Notes under the pieces: model-generated
Databases searched by the model: none
What the model saw: the letters and a program-made list of their open reading frames with translations, nothing else
What the model was told of the DNA's origin: nothing
Shown: positions 43,942 through 52,571 of the stretch, piece by piece
Numbering within the stretch: position 1 is the first letter of the stretch
Layout of the letters: each line of letters opens with the position of its first letter
NCBI RefSeq assembly: GCF_000331245.1
Contig: NZ_ANFZ01000014.1
Span: forward strand, 124,001 to 188,000
Length of the DNA stretch: 64,000 nucleotides
Direction: 5' to 3'
Source of the DNA: Blastomonas sp. AAP53
GTDB lineage: Bacteria > Pseudomonadota > Alphaproteobacteria > Sphingomonadales > Sphingomonadaceae
Made by a program: the position numbers and the translations under genes

Positions 43942-44877
43942 TCAGCGCCACTCGGGTCCTGCAACAGCAAAGCCGCGTGCCTCAAGCTGGTCGAGCACAC
44001 CCTGCTTTTCGGCGAGCACCCCGAGCGGGACGACGGCCATCGTCACCCCCTGGGTGCTGGCAGCCTCGGTGATCATCCGGGTCCACTGATCGCGGATTTC
44101 TCCGCCCAGGTCTTCATCGGCCCAAGGCCAGCAGGTGTTGAGAGCGATTTCGAGCGGATTGGCCATCACCGCCGGGATGTCGAACCTGCGCCAGTCATTG
44201 CCGCGCGCCTCGATAATCGGCTTGCCCGCTTCGGCCGCCGTCATCGCGGCCTCCAGACAGGGAATGTGGCTGGCAGGCGGTGCTGCAGCCAGATTGTCCA
44301 GCAGGTCTTCACCGCGAAACCGCTCTGGCCGGACGATGACTATACCCGCCTTTTTGGCGGCCTTCTGCACGATGTCGGTTGCATCGTCGGTGGTATCGTC
44401 CGCGAAATCGAGCCGGCGCGCCAGCAGATCGAAGGCGGACATCAGAAAGCTGCCCCGGTCATAGTCCGCCTTGTAGCGGGTCTCCAGTTCGGCCAGTCGC
44501 GCGCGCTGGCGAACAGTCAGATAATCCGCCGCCACGCGTTTATCGGGCAGCTTGGTGAAGCTGCCCCCGCGAAAGATCAGGCGCAGGACATCGCCCGGCG
44601 AAAATTTGGGGGCCGCACGCAGGATGACCCGGCCTGCCTCGGCAGTGGCATCGCGCAATCGCTCGGGCTCCCATGGCGTGCTCTTGGGCACCGCGCGGAT
44701 TTCGCCAACGAGCAGGATGGTGCCGCTGGGCGTGTCGATCGTCCACATCGGCGCGCCTGAGCGCTTTGCGCTGACCACGATTTCGTTTTCGGTGGGTGCT
44801 GTGGACGCAGTTTGCGCCTGCACAGGCATAGCGCAAATGCCCATGGTTGCAGCGATTGTCAGACACGTTGCTTTCAT
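43942..44877 (-). CDS. TraB/GumN-family protein with lost catalytic motifs
   Basis: A 311-residue exported protein; signal peptide 1-22 (ending VQAQ). The body follows the TraB/GumN (Tiki-like) pattern with the opening APMWTIDTPSGTILLVGEI. The family's first GxxH motif (usually GTIH) reads GEIR here. The acidic segment usually ending in Glu reads VILRAAP. The second GxxH, expected near the C-terminus before the final LxxRGF, reads PLGV. All three predicted metal-peptidase elements are therefore absent, suggesting a pseudo-enzyme with a binding role. Converges on the YegD-like gene. Confidence 0.75.
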   Translation of the reverse strand: MKATCLTIAATMGICAMPVQAQTASTAPTENEIVVSAKRSGAPMWTIDTPSGTILLVGEIRAVPKSTPWEPERLRDATAEAGRVILRAAPKFSPGDVLRLIFRGGSFTKLPDKRVAADYLTVRQRARLAELETRYKADYDRGSFLMSAFDLLARRLDFADDTTDDATDIVQKAAKKAGIVIVRPERFRGEDLLDNLAAAPPASHIPCLEAAMTAAEAGKPIIEARGNDWRRFDIPAVMANPLEIALNTCWPWADEDLGGEIRDQWTRMITEAASTQGVTMAVVPLGVLAEKQGVLDQLEARGFAVAGPEWR

Positions 44878-45077
44878 CGCCCTGGCTTAGCGACGCGCGG
44901 ATGGATGGTCCATGAACCGTCTGACGCCAGATCGGCACCGGCGATTGTCGCACAAGCAGCCCTGCCCATCGGGATCCTCGAACGTACCGCAATACCGGCG
45001 GGTTTGGCTAGCAACGGCTTAAGTCGCACCACGCTGTGCTGCCATCGGGCGAATGCTGCAAACCGCGCAATCCGGCT

Positions 45078-45521
45078 TCAACCGGCACTCGCCAGACGCG
45101 GTTGCGGCTTCCGGGCGACATATGGCTGGAACCGATAGCTCGGTCGCGCCAGCACCGTCCGGGGTGGGTATGCGCCGTTCAGTTTGGATCCGCGCTTCGA
45201 CCCGGGCCTTGCCACCCAGCTTCCTGCGGCAATGCCAGCGTTCGCGGTTCCCTCGTTCAACGTCCAGCCACGGCTGGCCAGCAGAGCGGGGCCTGCGGCA
45301 AGATCGAATATCGTGAATGACGTGAAGTCCGGGGGAGCGGCCGGCACAAATGTTTGAACTGGACGGATCGCAACGACCACCGAGCGACCCTTGGCAAAAG
45401 CATGATCTTTCTCACGCAATGTCGCGATCGCGCCAGCGTGGCCAGCAAGTGACCGCCAAATCACGAACGCAGAAAATGCTGCAGCGCAGGAGAAAACCAT
45501 AGCGTACATGGTTGTAAGCAT
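45078..45521 (-). CDS. Small membrane-anchored protein of unknown function
   Basis: A 147-residue protein with one N-terminal TM helix (about 5-24, MYAMVFSCAAAFSAFVIW). A short charged segment (TLREKDHAF) and a low-complexity Pro/Arg-rich tail follow. Sphingomonads commonly encode short proteins of this layout without known function. ATG 45521 has ACGGAG upstream. A very good promoter (TTGGAC-N17-TTATAC) lies 48-77 nt upstream, which supports a real gene. Confidence 0.6.
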   Translation of the reverse strand: MLTTMYAMVFSCAAAFSAFVIWRSLAGHAGAIATLREKDHAFAKGRSVVVAIRPVQTFVPAAPPDFTSFTIFDLAAGPALLASRGWTLNEGTANAGIAAGSWVARPGSKRGSKLNGAYPPRTVLARPSYRFQPYVARKPQPRLASAG

Positions 45522-45569
45522 AGCAAAATTCTCCGTAATGAGGCAGGTCGTTCCCTCGCCTCAACTTGT

Positions 45570-45598
45570 GTATAACATTGTGGACAACTACTGTCCAA
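45570..45598 (-). promoter_or_regulatory. Sigma-70-type promoter with operator-like palindrome
   Basis: On the minus strand TTGGAC, a 17-bp spacer and TTATAC form a near-consensus housekeeping promoter for the gene starting at 45521. Overlapping its -35, TGGACA-N5-TGTCCA (45581-45597) is a perfect 6-bp dyad, a likely repressor site. Confidence 0.6.
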
Positions 45599-45976
45599 TT
45601 AATTAGACACGCGAAGTTATAAATGCTGAATTTGGCTGCAATTTGGCCATGGGCAGCGTGGACTTTACGGCAATTTGGTCGTGACCAGCGGTGGAGCCTG
45701 CGATCAGCGTCCCCCCTCCTGCCCGCACAAGTGCAGCCATCCGCGAGCCTGCCAAGAGGCGGCCCATGACGGCATGTTTCACGATTGGTTGAGCGATCTG
45801 GCTCACCGGCAAACCGGGAGTGTCGATGCCCCAGCGCAGCAGCGCCGCGTGTTCCGAAAGGCCCTGACCGGACCATGGATCGGCAACTTTGCCGTTCTTC
45901 CGAACTCAGCCGGTACCGCCCGGATCGAGCCTGACGCCGCAGACGTCGCGGCATAGACATTCGGCCCGGGCACCCA
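45599..45976. other. Intergenic stretch without a supportable gene
   Basis: Short frames on both strands have no ribosome site or family resemblance, and the longest (minus, to 46053) is a shadow of the GGDEF-EAL gene end. I see nothing else. Confidence 0.5.
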
Positions 45977-48331
45977 TCACGCCACTCGGCGGGCTGCCTC
46001 CGCAGCGGCGACCTGGGCCCTGGGCTCCTGCTGCTCATAGCGCATGTCGGCAATCAGGGCGTCGACCAGCTCTATGGCCACCGGGCGACTGAAGAAATAG
46101 CCCTGGATGTTGGTGCAGCCCTGCGATCGCAGCGCTTCGAGCTGGTCGCAATCTTCCACGCCCTCGGCAATCGTTTCCATGCCCAGCGCCCCGGCCAGCG
46201 TGGTAATCGCCCCGATGATGGCGCGGGCGCTCTGGTCGGTTGCGAGATCGTTGACGAAGCTCTTGTCGATCTTGATCTTGTCGAACGGAAACGAGCGCAG
46301 ATAGTTGAGCGAGCTGTAGCCGGTGCCGAAATCGTCCAGCGCGATGCGAATTCCGCACTCCCGCAGGGCGTTGAGCATCGTTGTGGTGCGTTCGACATTA
46401 TCGATGAACAGGGATTCGGTGACTTCCAGTTCCAGGCGGTTGGGCGAAAGACCCGCCGCGTTGAGCGCCTGCATCACCATGAGGGGAAGGCTGGCGTTCT
46501 TGAACAGAACCGGCGACAAGTTGACCGCAATCCGCACGTCCTCGGGCCAGTGGCGGGCACGCTGACAGGCCTCGTTGATCACCCATTCGCTGATCGGAAG
46601 GATCATGCCGGTATCTTCGGCCAGCGGAATGAAATCGGCGGGTGAGACCAGCCCGTGTTTCGGGTGCTGCCACCGGATCAGCGCTTCGAAACCGACGACG
46701 CGGTTCTTGTCCAGGCTGAACAAGGGCTGGTAGTTCAGATGGAACTGCCCCTCGCGGACCGCCTCGCGCATGTCGATTTCCATCTGGTGCCGCTTGCGCG
46801 CTTCCAGATCCATCGTCTGCTCGAAAAAGCACGAGCAGTTGCGCCCCTCGTTCTTGGCCCGATAGAGCGCAAGGTCGGCATTCTTGATCAGTTCGTCCGG
46901 GCAGCTGCCATCGCCGGGGGCCACGGCGATACCGATGCTCGAGCTCGTCTCGAGCGTGTGATCGGAGAGCAGGAACGGGGTGTGAAAGACCGAGATGACC
47001 TGATCTGCCAGCAGCGCCAGATTGGCACCGGGCTTGATCTGATCGACCAGTATTGCAAATTCGTCACCGCCCTGACGGCTGATCAGCGCTCCGCCAACGG
47101 TCTCCCGCAACCTGTCGGCGACCGCCTTGAGCAGCTCGTCGCCCACCGGGTGGCCCAGGGTGTCGTTGACCGCCTTGAAGTTGTCGAGGTCGAAATACAT
47201 CACCACGATCCGCTCGTCACGGGCGCGGCGTGCGAGCGCAAACTCCAGCTGCTCGCCAAACAGCTTGCGATTGGGCAGGCCGGTCAGCTCGTCATGCAGC
47301 GCTATGTGGGTGATCCGCTCCTCGCGTTCGGTGATTGAATCGACCATCGAGTTGAAGCTGCTGGCCAATCGTCCCACCTCGTCGGATGAGGTGATCGCAA
47401 CCTTGCCGCGCGATCCGTCGCTGATCGCCCGCGCTGCCCGTTCGAGCGTGGCGATCGGCCGCGTGATGCCGCGTGCGACAAACGCACCGATAGCGGTCGA
47501 AATCAGAAGGCCCAGCCCGCTCAGCGCGATCAGCAGATATTTGATCGGCGCATATTGTTCCAGCGCTGGGCCCAAAGCGTAGCGCAGCACCAGACGCGGG
47601 CTGCTTTTCTGGTCGAAAGAGGCAAGGCGACGGGACCAGTACAAAGTGGGCTCGCCCTTGATTTCAACCGTCACGGGAGATTTGCCACTGGCCTGCGCGA
47701 GGCTTACGCCTCCTGCCAGCGTGCCGCCTGCACGAATGCTGGCGGACATGCCCTCGGGGGCCAGCTTGGCCATCTGGCGCATCGCTGCTCTGTCGAGCGG
47801 GCGCGCGAGGACGAGCCAGCCTGCAAGGTCCGGTATCATGATGGGAGCTGCAGCCGCGTTGTAATAGCGTCCGCCAACCTGGAACACACCACGATCGGCA
47901 CCGGAATCCACCGCGCTCCATAGCGCGTCGTGTTCGGCAGGCAGCAAGGTGGTGCCGGTGCTGATGATGTCCCCCTGCAGCGGGATCATGATCGCCACAG
48001 AGGCGCCTGCGCGTTGGCGCAGGCTGTCAAGCGCGCTCGCGATCGTCGGCTCGTCGGCGATCGCAAAGGCCTCGCGAAAGCCGAAATCGGCCGCCAGCAC
48101 ATCGGCCGACGTCCGCATCTGCGTTGCTTCCAGCTCAAGGATCTTGTCGAATGTCGCACCATTGGCCGCCATTTCGCCGGTGGCGACGCCCTTGGCATAG
48201 CGCTCGACCCCACCGGTCGCGACGACAATGAAGGCGCCAAATGTCGCAGCTATCACCACGGCGTACCACATGGTGATCCGCGTCGAGAGGGACCGAAACC
48301 GACCCTTTGGAGAATGGACTGTGACTGTCAT
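45977..48331 (-). CDS. Membrane dCache-HAMP-GGDEF-EAL protein (c-di-GMP turnover)
   Basis: A 784-residue signalling protein. TM1 is at about 20-42, a periplasmic dCache-like sensor at about 45-275, TM2 at about 280-300 and a HAMP domain at about 300-355. The GGDEF domain has DLDNFKAVNDTLGHPVGDELL and an intact RQGGDEFA. The EAL domain has GFEALIRWQHP, the metal-site ALDDFGTGYSSL, and IAEGVEDCDQ. Both cyclase and phosphodiesterase sites look complete, so net activity is open. It follows the cupredoxin-like gene by 6 bp on the same strand, so the sensed cue may be redox or copper related (inference). Confidence 0.94.
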   Translation of the reverse strand: MTVTVHSPKGRFRSLSTRITMWYAVVIAATFGAFIVVATGGVERYAKGVATGEMAANGATFDKILELEATQMRTSADVLAADFGFREAFAIADEPTIASALDSLRQRAGASVAIMIPLQGDIISTGTTLLPAEHDALWSAVDSGADRGVFQVGGRYYNAAAAPIMIPDLAGWLVLARPLDRAAMRQMAKLAPEGMSASIRAGGTLAGGVSLAQASGKSPVTVEIKGEPTLYWSRRLASFDQKSSPRLVLRYALGPALEQYAPIKYLLIALSGLGLLISTAIGAFVARGITRPIATLERAARAISDGSRGKVAITSSDEVGRLASSFNSMVDSITEREERITHIALHDELTGLPNRKLFGEQLEFALARRARDERIVVMYFDLDNFKAVNDTLGHPVGDELLKAVADRLRETVGGALISRQGGDEFAILVDQIKPGANLALLADQVISVFHTPFLLSDHTLETSSSIGIAVAPGDGSCPDELIKNADLALYRAKNEGRNCSCFFEQTMDLEARKRHQMEIDMREAVREGQFHLNYQPLFSLDKNRVVGFEALIRWQHPKHGLVSPADFIPLAEDTGMILPISEWVINEACQRARHWPEDVRIAVNLSPVLFKNASLPLMVMQALNAAGLSPNRLELEVTESLFIDNVERTTTMLNALRECGIRIALDDFGTGYSSLNYLRSFPFDKIKIDKSFVNDLATDQSARAIIGAITTLAGALGMETIAEGVEDCDQLEALRSQGCTNIQGYFFSRPVAIELVDALIADMRYEQQEPRAQVAAAEAARRVA

Positions 48332-48337
48332 CTGGGG

Positions 48338-48982
48338 TTACTTGGTCGCGCGCAGTTCGATCGTGATGGCGCGCGATGCCGCCTGCCCTGCAGCCAGCGT
48401 CACCGCCTCCTGATGCTCGCCGGTGCGGCTCCGCAAGGCGGGGTGCCACAGCTTGACCGTCGCAGCTCCCCCAGGCAGCTGGGCGAGCCTCACCTGGCCA
48501 TTGTGATCGGTCTTGGCGGCATAGGGCGTATCGACCACCTTGATGTAGCCGCGCATGGCATCGTGGATCTTGCAACCCAGCGCAACGCTGCCGGGAACGG
48601 CAAAGGTGTGCGTCCGGGTCTCGTCACGCCCGTACAGCTGGATGTCGATCTTGGCGGATTTCGAAAAGCTGTAGATGCTGTGCCGGACCTTGTCGAGATT
48701 GGGGAAGCGCACCGTTGCGCCGACTGGGACGATCAGCGTCCCCGGCGCGAACGCGATTTTCGACTGGGCCATCTCGGGTTTCCAGCCGAATCGAATCGGG
48801 CCGGAGGCGGCTCCCGCCTTGGGGTAGACCATCACCACCGCGTCCTTAACCGGCAAGCCATTGGCCTGCTTGACGGTGACTGCGAGCGTTGCGGGCCCGG
48901 CAGCCTGCGACGATGGGATGGCAAACAGCGCAGCCGCCAATGCGCAGGCCGTAAGCGGGAACGAAGATCGCGTATTCAACAT
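48338..48982 (-). CDS. Exported cupredoxin-like (methylamine-utilisation-type) protein
   Basis: A 214-residue protein with a signal peptide (1-27, ending SSQA). A short beta domain carries a plastocyanin-like copper site: His in KVRHSIYSFS, Cys in ALGCKIHD, then His and Met in IHDAMRGYI. A second Ig-like beta domain follows (DHNGQVRLAQLPGGAATVKLWHP). Such proteins are annotated as methylamine utilisation proteins but usually lie apart from methylamine genes. It is coupled to the c-di-GMP gene and diverges from DUF3034, an arrangement I recall from other Proteobacteria. A periplasmic redox role is likely. Confidence 0.85.
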   Translation of the reverse strand: MLNTRSSFPLTACALAAALFAIPSSQAAGPATLAVTVKQANGLPVKDAVVMVYPKAGAASGPIRFGWKPEMAQSKIAFAPGTLIVPVGATVRFPNLDKVRHSIYSFSKSAKIDIQLYGRDETRTHTFAVPGSVALGCKIHDAMRGYIKVVDTPYAAKTDHNGQVRLAQLPGGAATVKLWHPALRSRTGEHQEAVTLAAGQAASRAITIELRATK

Positions 48983-49000
48983 GCGGCATTGGCTAGCGCG

Positions 49001-49021
49001 AACTAGTTAAAAAACGTTTTT
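49001..49021. promoter_or_regulatory. Double palindrome in the cupredoxin/DUF3034 divergent region
   Basis: AACTAGTT (49001-49008) and AAAAACGTTTTT (49010-49021) are two perfect palindromes separated by one base, 19 nt upstream of the cupredoxin-like start and in the region shared with DUF3034. They are unusually AT-rich for this genome. A regulator site is plausible; nothing identifies the protein. Confidence 0.35.
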
Positions 49022-49121
49022 CCAATCAATGTCAGCTGCCGCGGTGGTATATGCCCCTCGTCATACGCGCGAAGAAGCATGGTTAACGGTTGATTAGGGC
49101 ATTTGCGCTACGCCCGCAGGC

Positions 49122-50006
49122 ATGAATAGACTGATCGATCCAGTACGCATCGCCTGCATTCTTGTGCTGTCTGCGTCCACACTCGCCACCTCCCACGCCC
49201 AGGATCTCCGCAATGGCGGCAAATTGCTGCTGACCAATGGGGTCAGTACCATCGAAGGTTCCGGCGGAGGCGGGCTTGCCACCTGGAGCACGATTGCCGG
49301 CAACGCTACGCAAGAAGGCATTGGTGCGCAGGCCCATGGCACCGTGATCGAACTGCCAGACTACAACTGGACCAGCTACGGCATCGCGCTCGGCTTTTTC
49401 GACCGGGTGGAACTGAGCTATGCGCGGCAGAACCTCGATACCATCGACATCGGCACGGCATTGGGGCTGGGCCGGGGCTATACGCTCAACCAGGATATCT
49501 TCGGCGCGAAGGTCAGGCTGGCCGGCGATGCGGTCTATGGCGACAGCATGATGCCGCAGATCGCCGTCGGCGTTCAGCACAAGCGCTCCAGCGACGATGC
49601 CGTCGTCGCAGCGGTCGGCGGGGCCTCGCCCAACGGCACCGATTTCTATGTCAGCGCGACCAAGCTGTTCCTGTCGCACAGCGTCCTGGCCAACGCGACG
49701 GTGCGCTTCACCAAGGCGAACCAGACCGGCCTGCTGGGCTTTGGCAGCGCGACCGACACCAGCCACAAGCCCCAGTTCGAAGGGTCGATCGCCTATCAGC
49801 TTTCCCGCCGGTTCGTGGTTGGCGGCGAATATCGCACCAAGCCCGATAATCTGGCCATCGCGCGCGAGGACGACTGGGTCGACCTGTTTGCAGCCTATGC
49901 GCTGACCCGCAACGTCACGGTCACCGCCGCCTATGTCGATCTTGGCAGCATCGCCACGGCTGACAAGCAGCGCGGTGCGCTGCTGTCGCTGCAAGCCGCC
50001 TTTTGA
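49122..50006 (+). CDS. DUF3034-family exported beta-barrel protein
   Basis: A 294-residue protein. The signal peptide is at 1-26 (ending SHAQ), followed by the family's NGGKLLLTNGVSTIEGSGGGGLATWSTIAG opening. Alternating amphipathic strands suggest an outer-membrane barrel (FFDRVELSYARQNLDT, FYVSATKLFLSHSVLANATVRFT, VTAAYVDLGSI), with a C-terminal phenylalanine. Function unknown. It is divergent from the cupredoxin-like gene and is followed after 22 bp by the globin gene, so these probably work together. Confidence 0.85.
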   Translation: MNRLIDPVRIACILVLSASTLATSHAQDLRNGGKLLLTNGVSTIEGSGGGGLATWSTIAGNATQEGIGAQAHGTVIELPDYNWTSYGIALGFFDRVELSYARQNLDTIDIGTALGLGRGYTLNQDIFGAKVRLAGDAVYGDSMMPQIAVGVQHKRSSDDAVVAAVGGASPNGTDFYVSATKLFLSHSVLANATVRFTKANQTGLLGFGSATDTSHKPQFEGSIAYQLSRRFVVGGEYRTKPDNLAIAREDDWVDLFAAYALTRNVTVTAAYVDLGSIATADKQRGALLSLQAAF

Positions 50007-50028
50007 ATTTCCGGACGGGAACACGACC

Positions 50029-50577
50029 ATGATCAGCCTCATTCTCGCCCTTGCGTTCGCCGGCATGCAGGACATGCCCGATACGGATTCGGCACAAGCC
50101 GTCAGCGAAGCCGCGCCGGAACAGCCCGCGCCCGAGCCCCAGCGCGATCCAGTAACCGGTGAACTGCCGGTCGATCCTTACGAAATGTCGGACGCCCATG
50201 CCGGCGCGACCCCGTTTGCGGGCACCGGAATGCGCGATGCCTTCCACGGACAGGACGGCATCCGCCGCGTCGTCAACACGATGGTCGACCGCGCCACCAA
50301 TGACCCCAGGATTTCGGAGATCTTCGTCTCGCACGATCTGGTCAGGCTGCGCCGCACCCTGTTCGAGCAGTTCTGCTACATTCTCAACGCAGGCTGCACC
50401 TACACCGGGCGCGACATGGCCTCGTCGCACCGCGACATCGGGCTGCAGATCGATGATCTCAATATTCTGGTCGAAAACCTGCAAGCAGCGATGGCGCAGG
50501 AGAAGATTAGCTTTTCCGCACAAAACCGCTTCCTCTCCAAACTGGCGCCGATGAAGCGGGACGTGGTGACGCGGTAA
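50029..50577 (+). CDS. Group 1 truncated haemoglobin with possible export signal
   Basis: A 182-residue protein. The globin part (about 70-182) has the truncated-haemoglobin pattern DAFHGQDGIRRVVNTMVDR, DPRISEIFVSHDLVRLRRTLFEQFCYILNAGCTYTGRDM and the proximal histidine in SSHRDIGLQIDDL. Before it lies a short hydrophobic start (MISLILALAFAG) and an acidic, Pro-rich linker of about 45 residues, which suggests export or membrane anchoring. That is unusual for this family. ATG 50029 follows a GACGGGAA ribosome site 22 nt after DUF3034. Likely ligands are O2 or NO. Confidence 0.85.
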   Translation: MISLILALAFAGMQDMPDTDSAQAVSEAAPEQPAPEPQRDPVTGELPVDPYEMSDAHAGATPFAGTGMRDAFHGQDGIRRVVNTMVDRATNDPRISEIFVSHDLVRLRRTLFEQFCYILNAGCTYTGRDMASSHRDIGLQIDDLNILVENLQAAMAQEKISFSAQNRFLSKLAPMKRDVVTR

Positions 50578-50606
50578 GACCAGGTGAGCGCGCCCGGCCT
50601 TTGAGA

Positions 50607-50627
50607 CCTGTGCCGTTCAGGCACGGG
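50607..50627. terminator. Hairpin at the end of the converging globin and MFS genes
   Basis: CCTGTGCC/GGCACGGG with a 5-nt loop (one G-U pair) lies 29 nt after the globin stop and overlaps the last codons of the converging MFS gene. It may end the rightward transcript. Confidence 0.4.
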
Positions 50628-51756
50628 CCGCGGGTCTGGCCAGCACCGTCACGCTGGCCAGCAGAAGGAAAATCGCTGCGCTGAAGATCAGTGCGGCATC
50701 GACGGAAAACCTGCCGACAGCAATCGCCGCGGCCGATGGCAACAGGGCCGCGCCGCCCAGCTGGAATGCGGTGAGGTACAGCACCGCTCGCCGCCCCGGG
50801 TCGATCTCGATCAACCACCCGGCAAAAAAGGGCAAGGTGAACAGCCAGACAAAGCCGAAGGCCATGCTCACCGCCAGGATGGCAGCGGCATGGCCGCGTC
50901 CCAGGAAGAAGGCCGCGACCAGCAGTGCGCCGGCGATTGCGCACACACGAATGGTCTGGCGATTGGGCAGACGCTCGCCCCATCGCGCCGCAGTCAACGC
51001 GCCGACCACCTGAGCCACCAGGCACAGGGCGATCGCGGTGCCTTCAAAGGTCGGCGGATAGCCGTAATGGACCAGCCACAGCCCGAAATAGCTCCACACC
51101 GAAACGATAGCGCCCAGAAACAGTCCCGCTCCCAGCAATGCGGTCAGGCTGGCCAAGATCAGCGCGCCATGCTCGCTGTCGGGTGCGGCGGGCTGGAGCG
51201 CGTTCGGCAGCAGCATCGCGGTACAGGCCGCGACTGCGGCCGCGCCCGCCAGCGCCAGCAGCGCTGTGTCGGTGCGCGGCATGCCGATGACCACGAAGGG
51301 CAAGGTTGCCGCCACGCTCGCCTGCATCAGCGTTTGCACTGCCAGAAAGATGGCACTGGCCCGCTCGACGCGCGCGACGCGGGAAATGGCCACCAGTGCG
51401 CAGGCGACCATCACGCCCTCGCTCAGCCCCGCCATGGCGCGAAACGCCAACAGGGCGCCGATCCCCGCCTGGCCGGTCATGCCCAGATTCATGGCAGTGA
51501 CGACAAGCCCTGCCCCGCCGATGACGAAGCGCGCGCCCATCCTGCGGAGCAGCGCTATCCCTGCCAGGGACCCCAGAACCATCGCCAGCATCTCGATTGT
51601 CACGAGATTGCCGACCCGCGCCTCGGCAATGCGGCCCTCCTGGACCATCGCGCCGAGCAGCACGGGCTGCACGCCCAGTACCAGCAGGGCGCAGGAACCG
51701 ATCAGCAGCGCGGTCGCGAGCGTACGACCGGACACCGGCGGCAGCGCGGTGGTCAA
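50617..51756 (-). CDS. MFS transporter
   Basis: A 379-residue, 12-helix transporter of the major facilitator superfamily. The helix-2/3 loop has LLRRMGARFVIGG, and LAFRAMAGLSEGVMVACALVAISR marks helices 4-5. Specificity is not recognisable. It starts with TTG inside the TetR stop (TTGA, 4-bp overlap), the same coupling as in the siderophore operon; the next ATG lies too far inside. With TetR it is divergent from a TonB receptor/catabolic operon and may move its substrate or product across the inner membrane. Confidence 0.85.
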   Translation of the reverse strand: MTTALPPVSGRTLATALLIGSCALLVLGVQPVLLGAMVQEGRIAEARVGNLVTIEMLAMVLGSLAGIALLRRMGARFVIGGAGLVVTAMNLGMTGQAGIGALLAFRAMAGLSEGVMVACALVAISRVARVERASAIFLAVQTLMQASVAATLPFVVIGMPRTDTALLALAGAAAVAACTAMLLPNALQPAAPDSEHGALILASLTALLGAGLFLGAIVSVWSYFGLWLVHYGYPPTFEGTAIALCLVAQVVGALTAARWGERLPNRQTIRVCAIAGALLVAAFFLGRGHAAAILAVSMAFGFVWLFTLPFFAGWLIEIDPGRRAVLYLTAFQLGGAALLPSAAAIAVGRFSVDAALIFSAAIFLLLASVTVLARPAARA

Positions 51757-52415
51757 GGCACCGTCTTCCCGTCGGTGCGCAACGGCAGATATTCGGGCAG
51801 GAATGTGCGCGAATAGGCAATCCGCGCGCGCCGCGCCTGCTCCTCCATCTCGTCGGTGATCAGGCCATGGCGGTAGATCGACAGCGACCAGATCGCATCG
51901 TTGATCACGATCACCTCCACCAGCCGGTCGTGCAGGTCGGGAATTTCCGGCATCACGAACATCTGCGTCAGCAATTCGATGCTGCGTCCTGCGGTGACGA
52001 AGTTGCTATCCAGGTCTTGCAGGCGGATTTCCGAAGACCAGGCCGGGCCTTCGAGCAGAACCTGCCTGGCAGCAGGATGTTCGTTGAACCATTTCTGGCC
52101 GGCGCGATACTGGGCCGTCTGCAGGTCCTGCCAGCTTTCGATACCTTGCGGCACCTCGGTCAGCACGCTGGCTTCGAACCGCTGCAGATAGCGCTCGGCC
52201 AGTGCGCTGAACACCAGATGCGGCTCGGGAAAGAAATGATAGATCGATGGCGGCGAAATGCCGACTTCGGCAGCGATGCCATGAATGCTGATGGCCGAAG
52301 CAGGCAGGGTCTCCAGCAGCCGCTCGGTCCCATCGAGGATCGCCTCGAACCGCGCCCGGCTGCGCTTTTGCGCGGGGCGTCGGATCTCTGCGCGCGTTGT
52401 TTCAGCTGTTGTCAT
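51753..52415 (-). CDS. TetR-family transcriptional regulator
   Basis: A 220-residue regulator. The N-terminal HTH (about 14-65) has SRARFEAILDGTERLLETLPASAISIHGIAAEVGISPPSIYHFFPE, the classic TetR layout. A helical ligand domain follows. ATG 52415 lies just before the conserved part. A perfect TTTTATC-N2-GATAAAA palindrome lies in the divergent region and is its probable operator, so it likely controls both itself with the MFS gene and the receptor operon. Confidence 0.9.
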   Translation of the reverse strand: MTTAETTRAEIRRPAQKRSRARFEAILDGTERLLETLPASAISIHGIAAEVGISPPSIYHFFPEPHLVFSALAERYLQRFEASVLTEVPQGIESWQDLQTAQYRAGQKWFNEHPAARQVLLEGPAWSSEIRLQDLDSNFVTAGRSIELLTQMFVMPEIPDLHDRLVEVIVINDAIWSLSIYRHGLITDEMEEQARRARIAYSRTFLPEYLPLRTDGKTVP

Positions 52416-52467
52416 GCGGGCTCCGTCATCGACCCCTGCATCACCGATGGCATAGCACAAATCAACC

Positions 52468-52483
52468 TTTTATCGGGATAAAA
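52468..52483. promoter_or_regulatory. Palindrome, candidate TetR operator
   Basis: TTTTATCGGGATAAAA has perfect 7-bp arms around GG, between the divergent TetR start (52415) and receptor start (52572). A TTGACT element 20 bp further (52504-52509), 17 bp before TCTCTA, could be the receptor promoter -35. Confidence 0.55.
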
Positions 52484-52571
52484 ATAGCAAATTTGAAATA
52501 TTCTTGACTTCTGAGCTCCGCCTTGCTCTCTAAACCAGACAAATATCCGAAAATGGAAAAAGGGGAAGTCG

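Noticed and set aside
45412-46053. 213-codon minus-strand frame across the gap after the GGDEF-EAL gene
   Set aside because: It overlaps the end of a well-supported gene and the small membrane protein in other frames; no domain or ribosome site.
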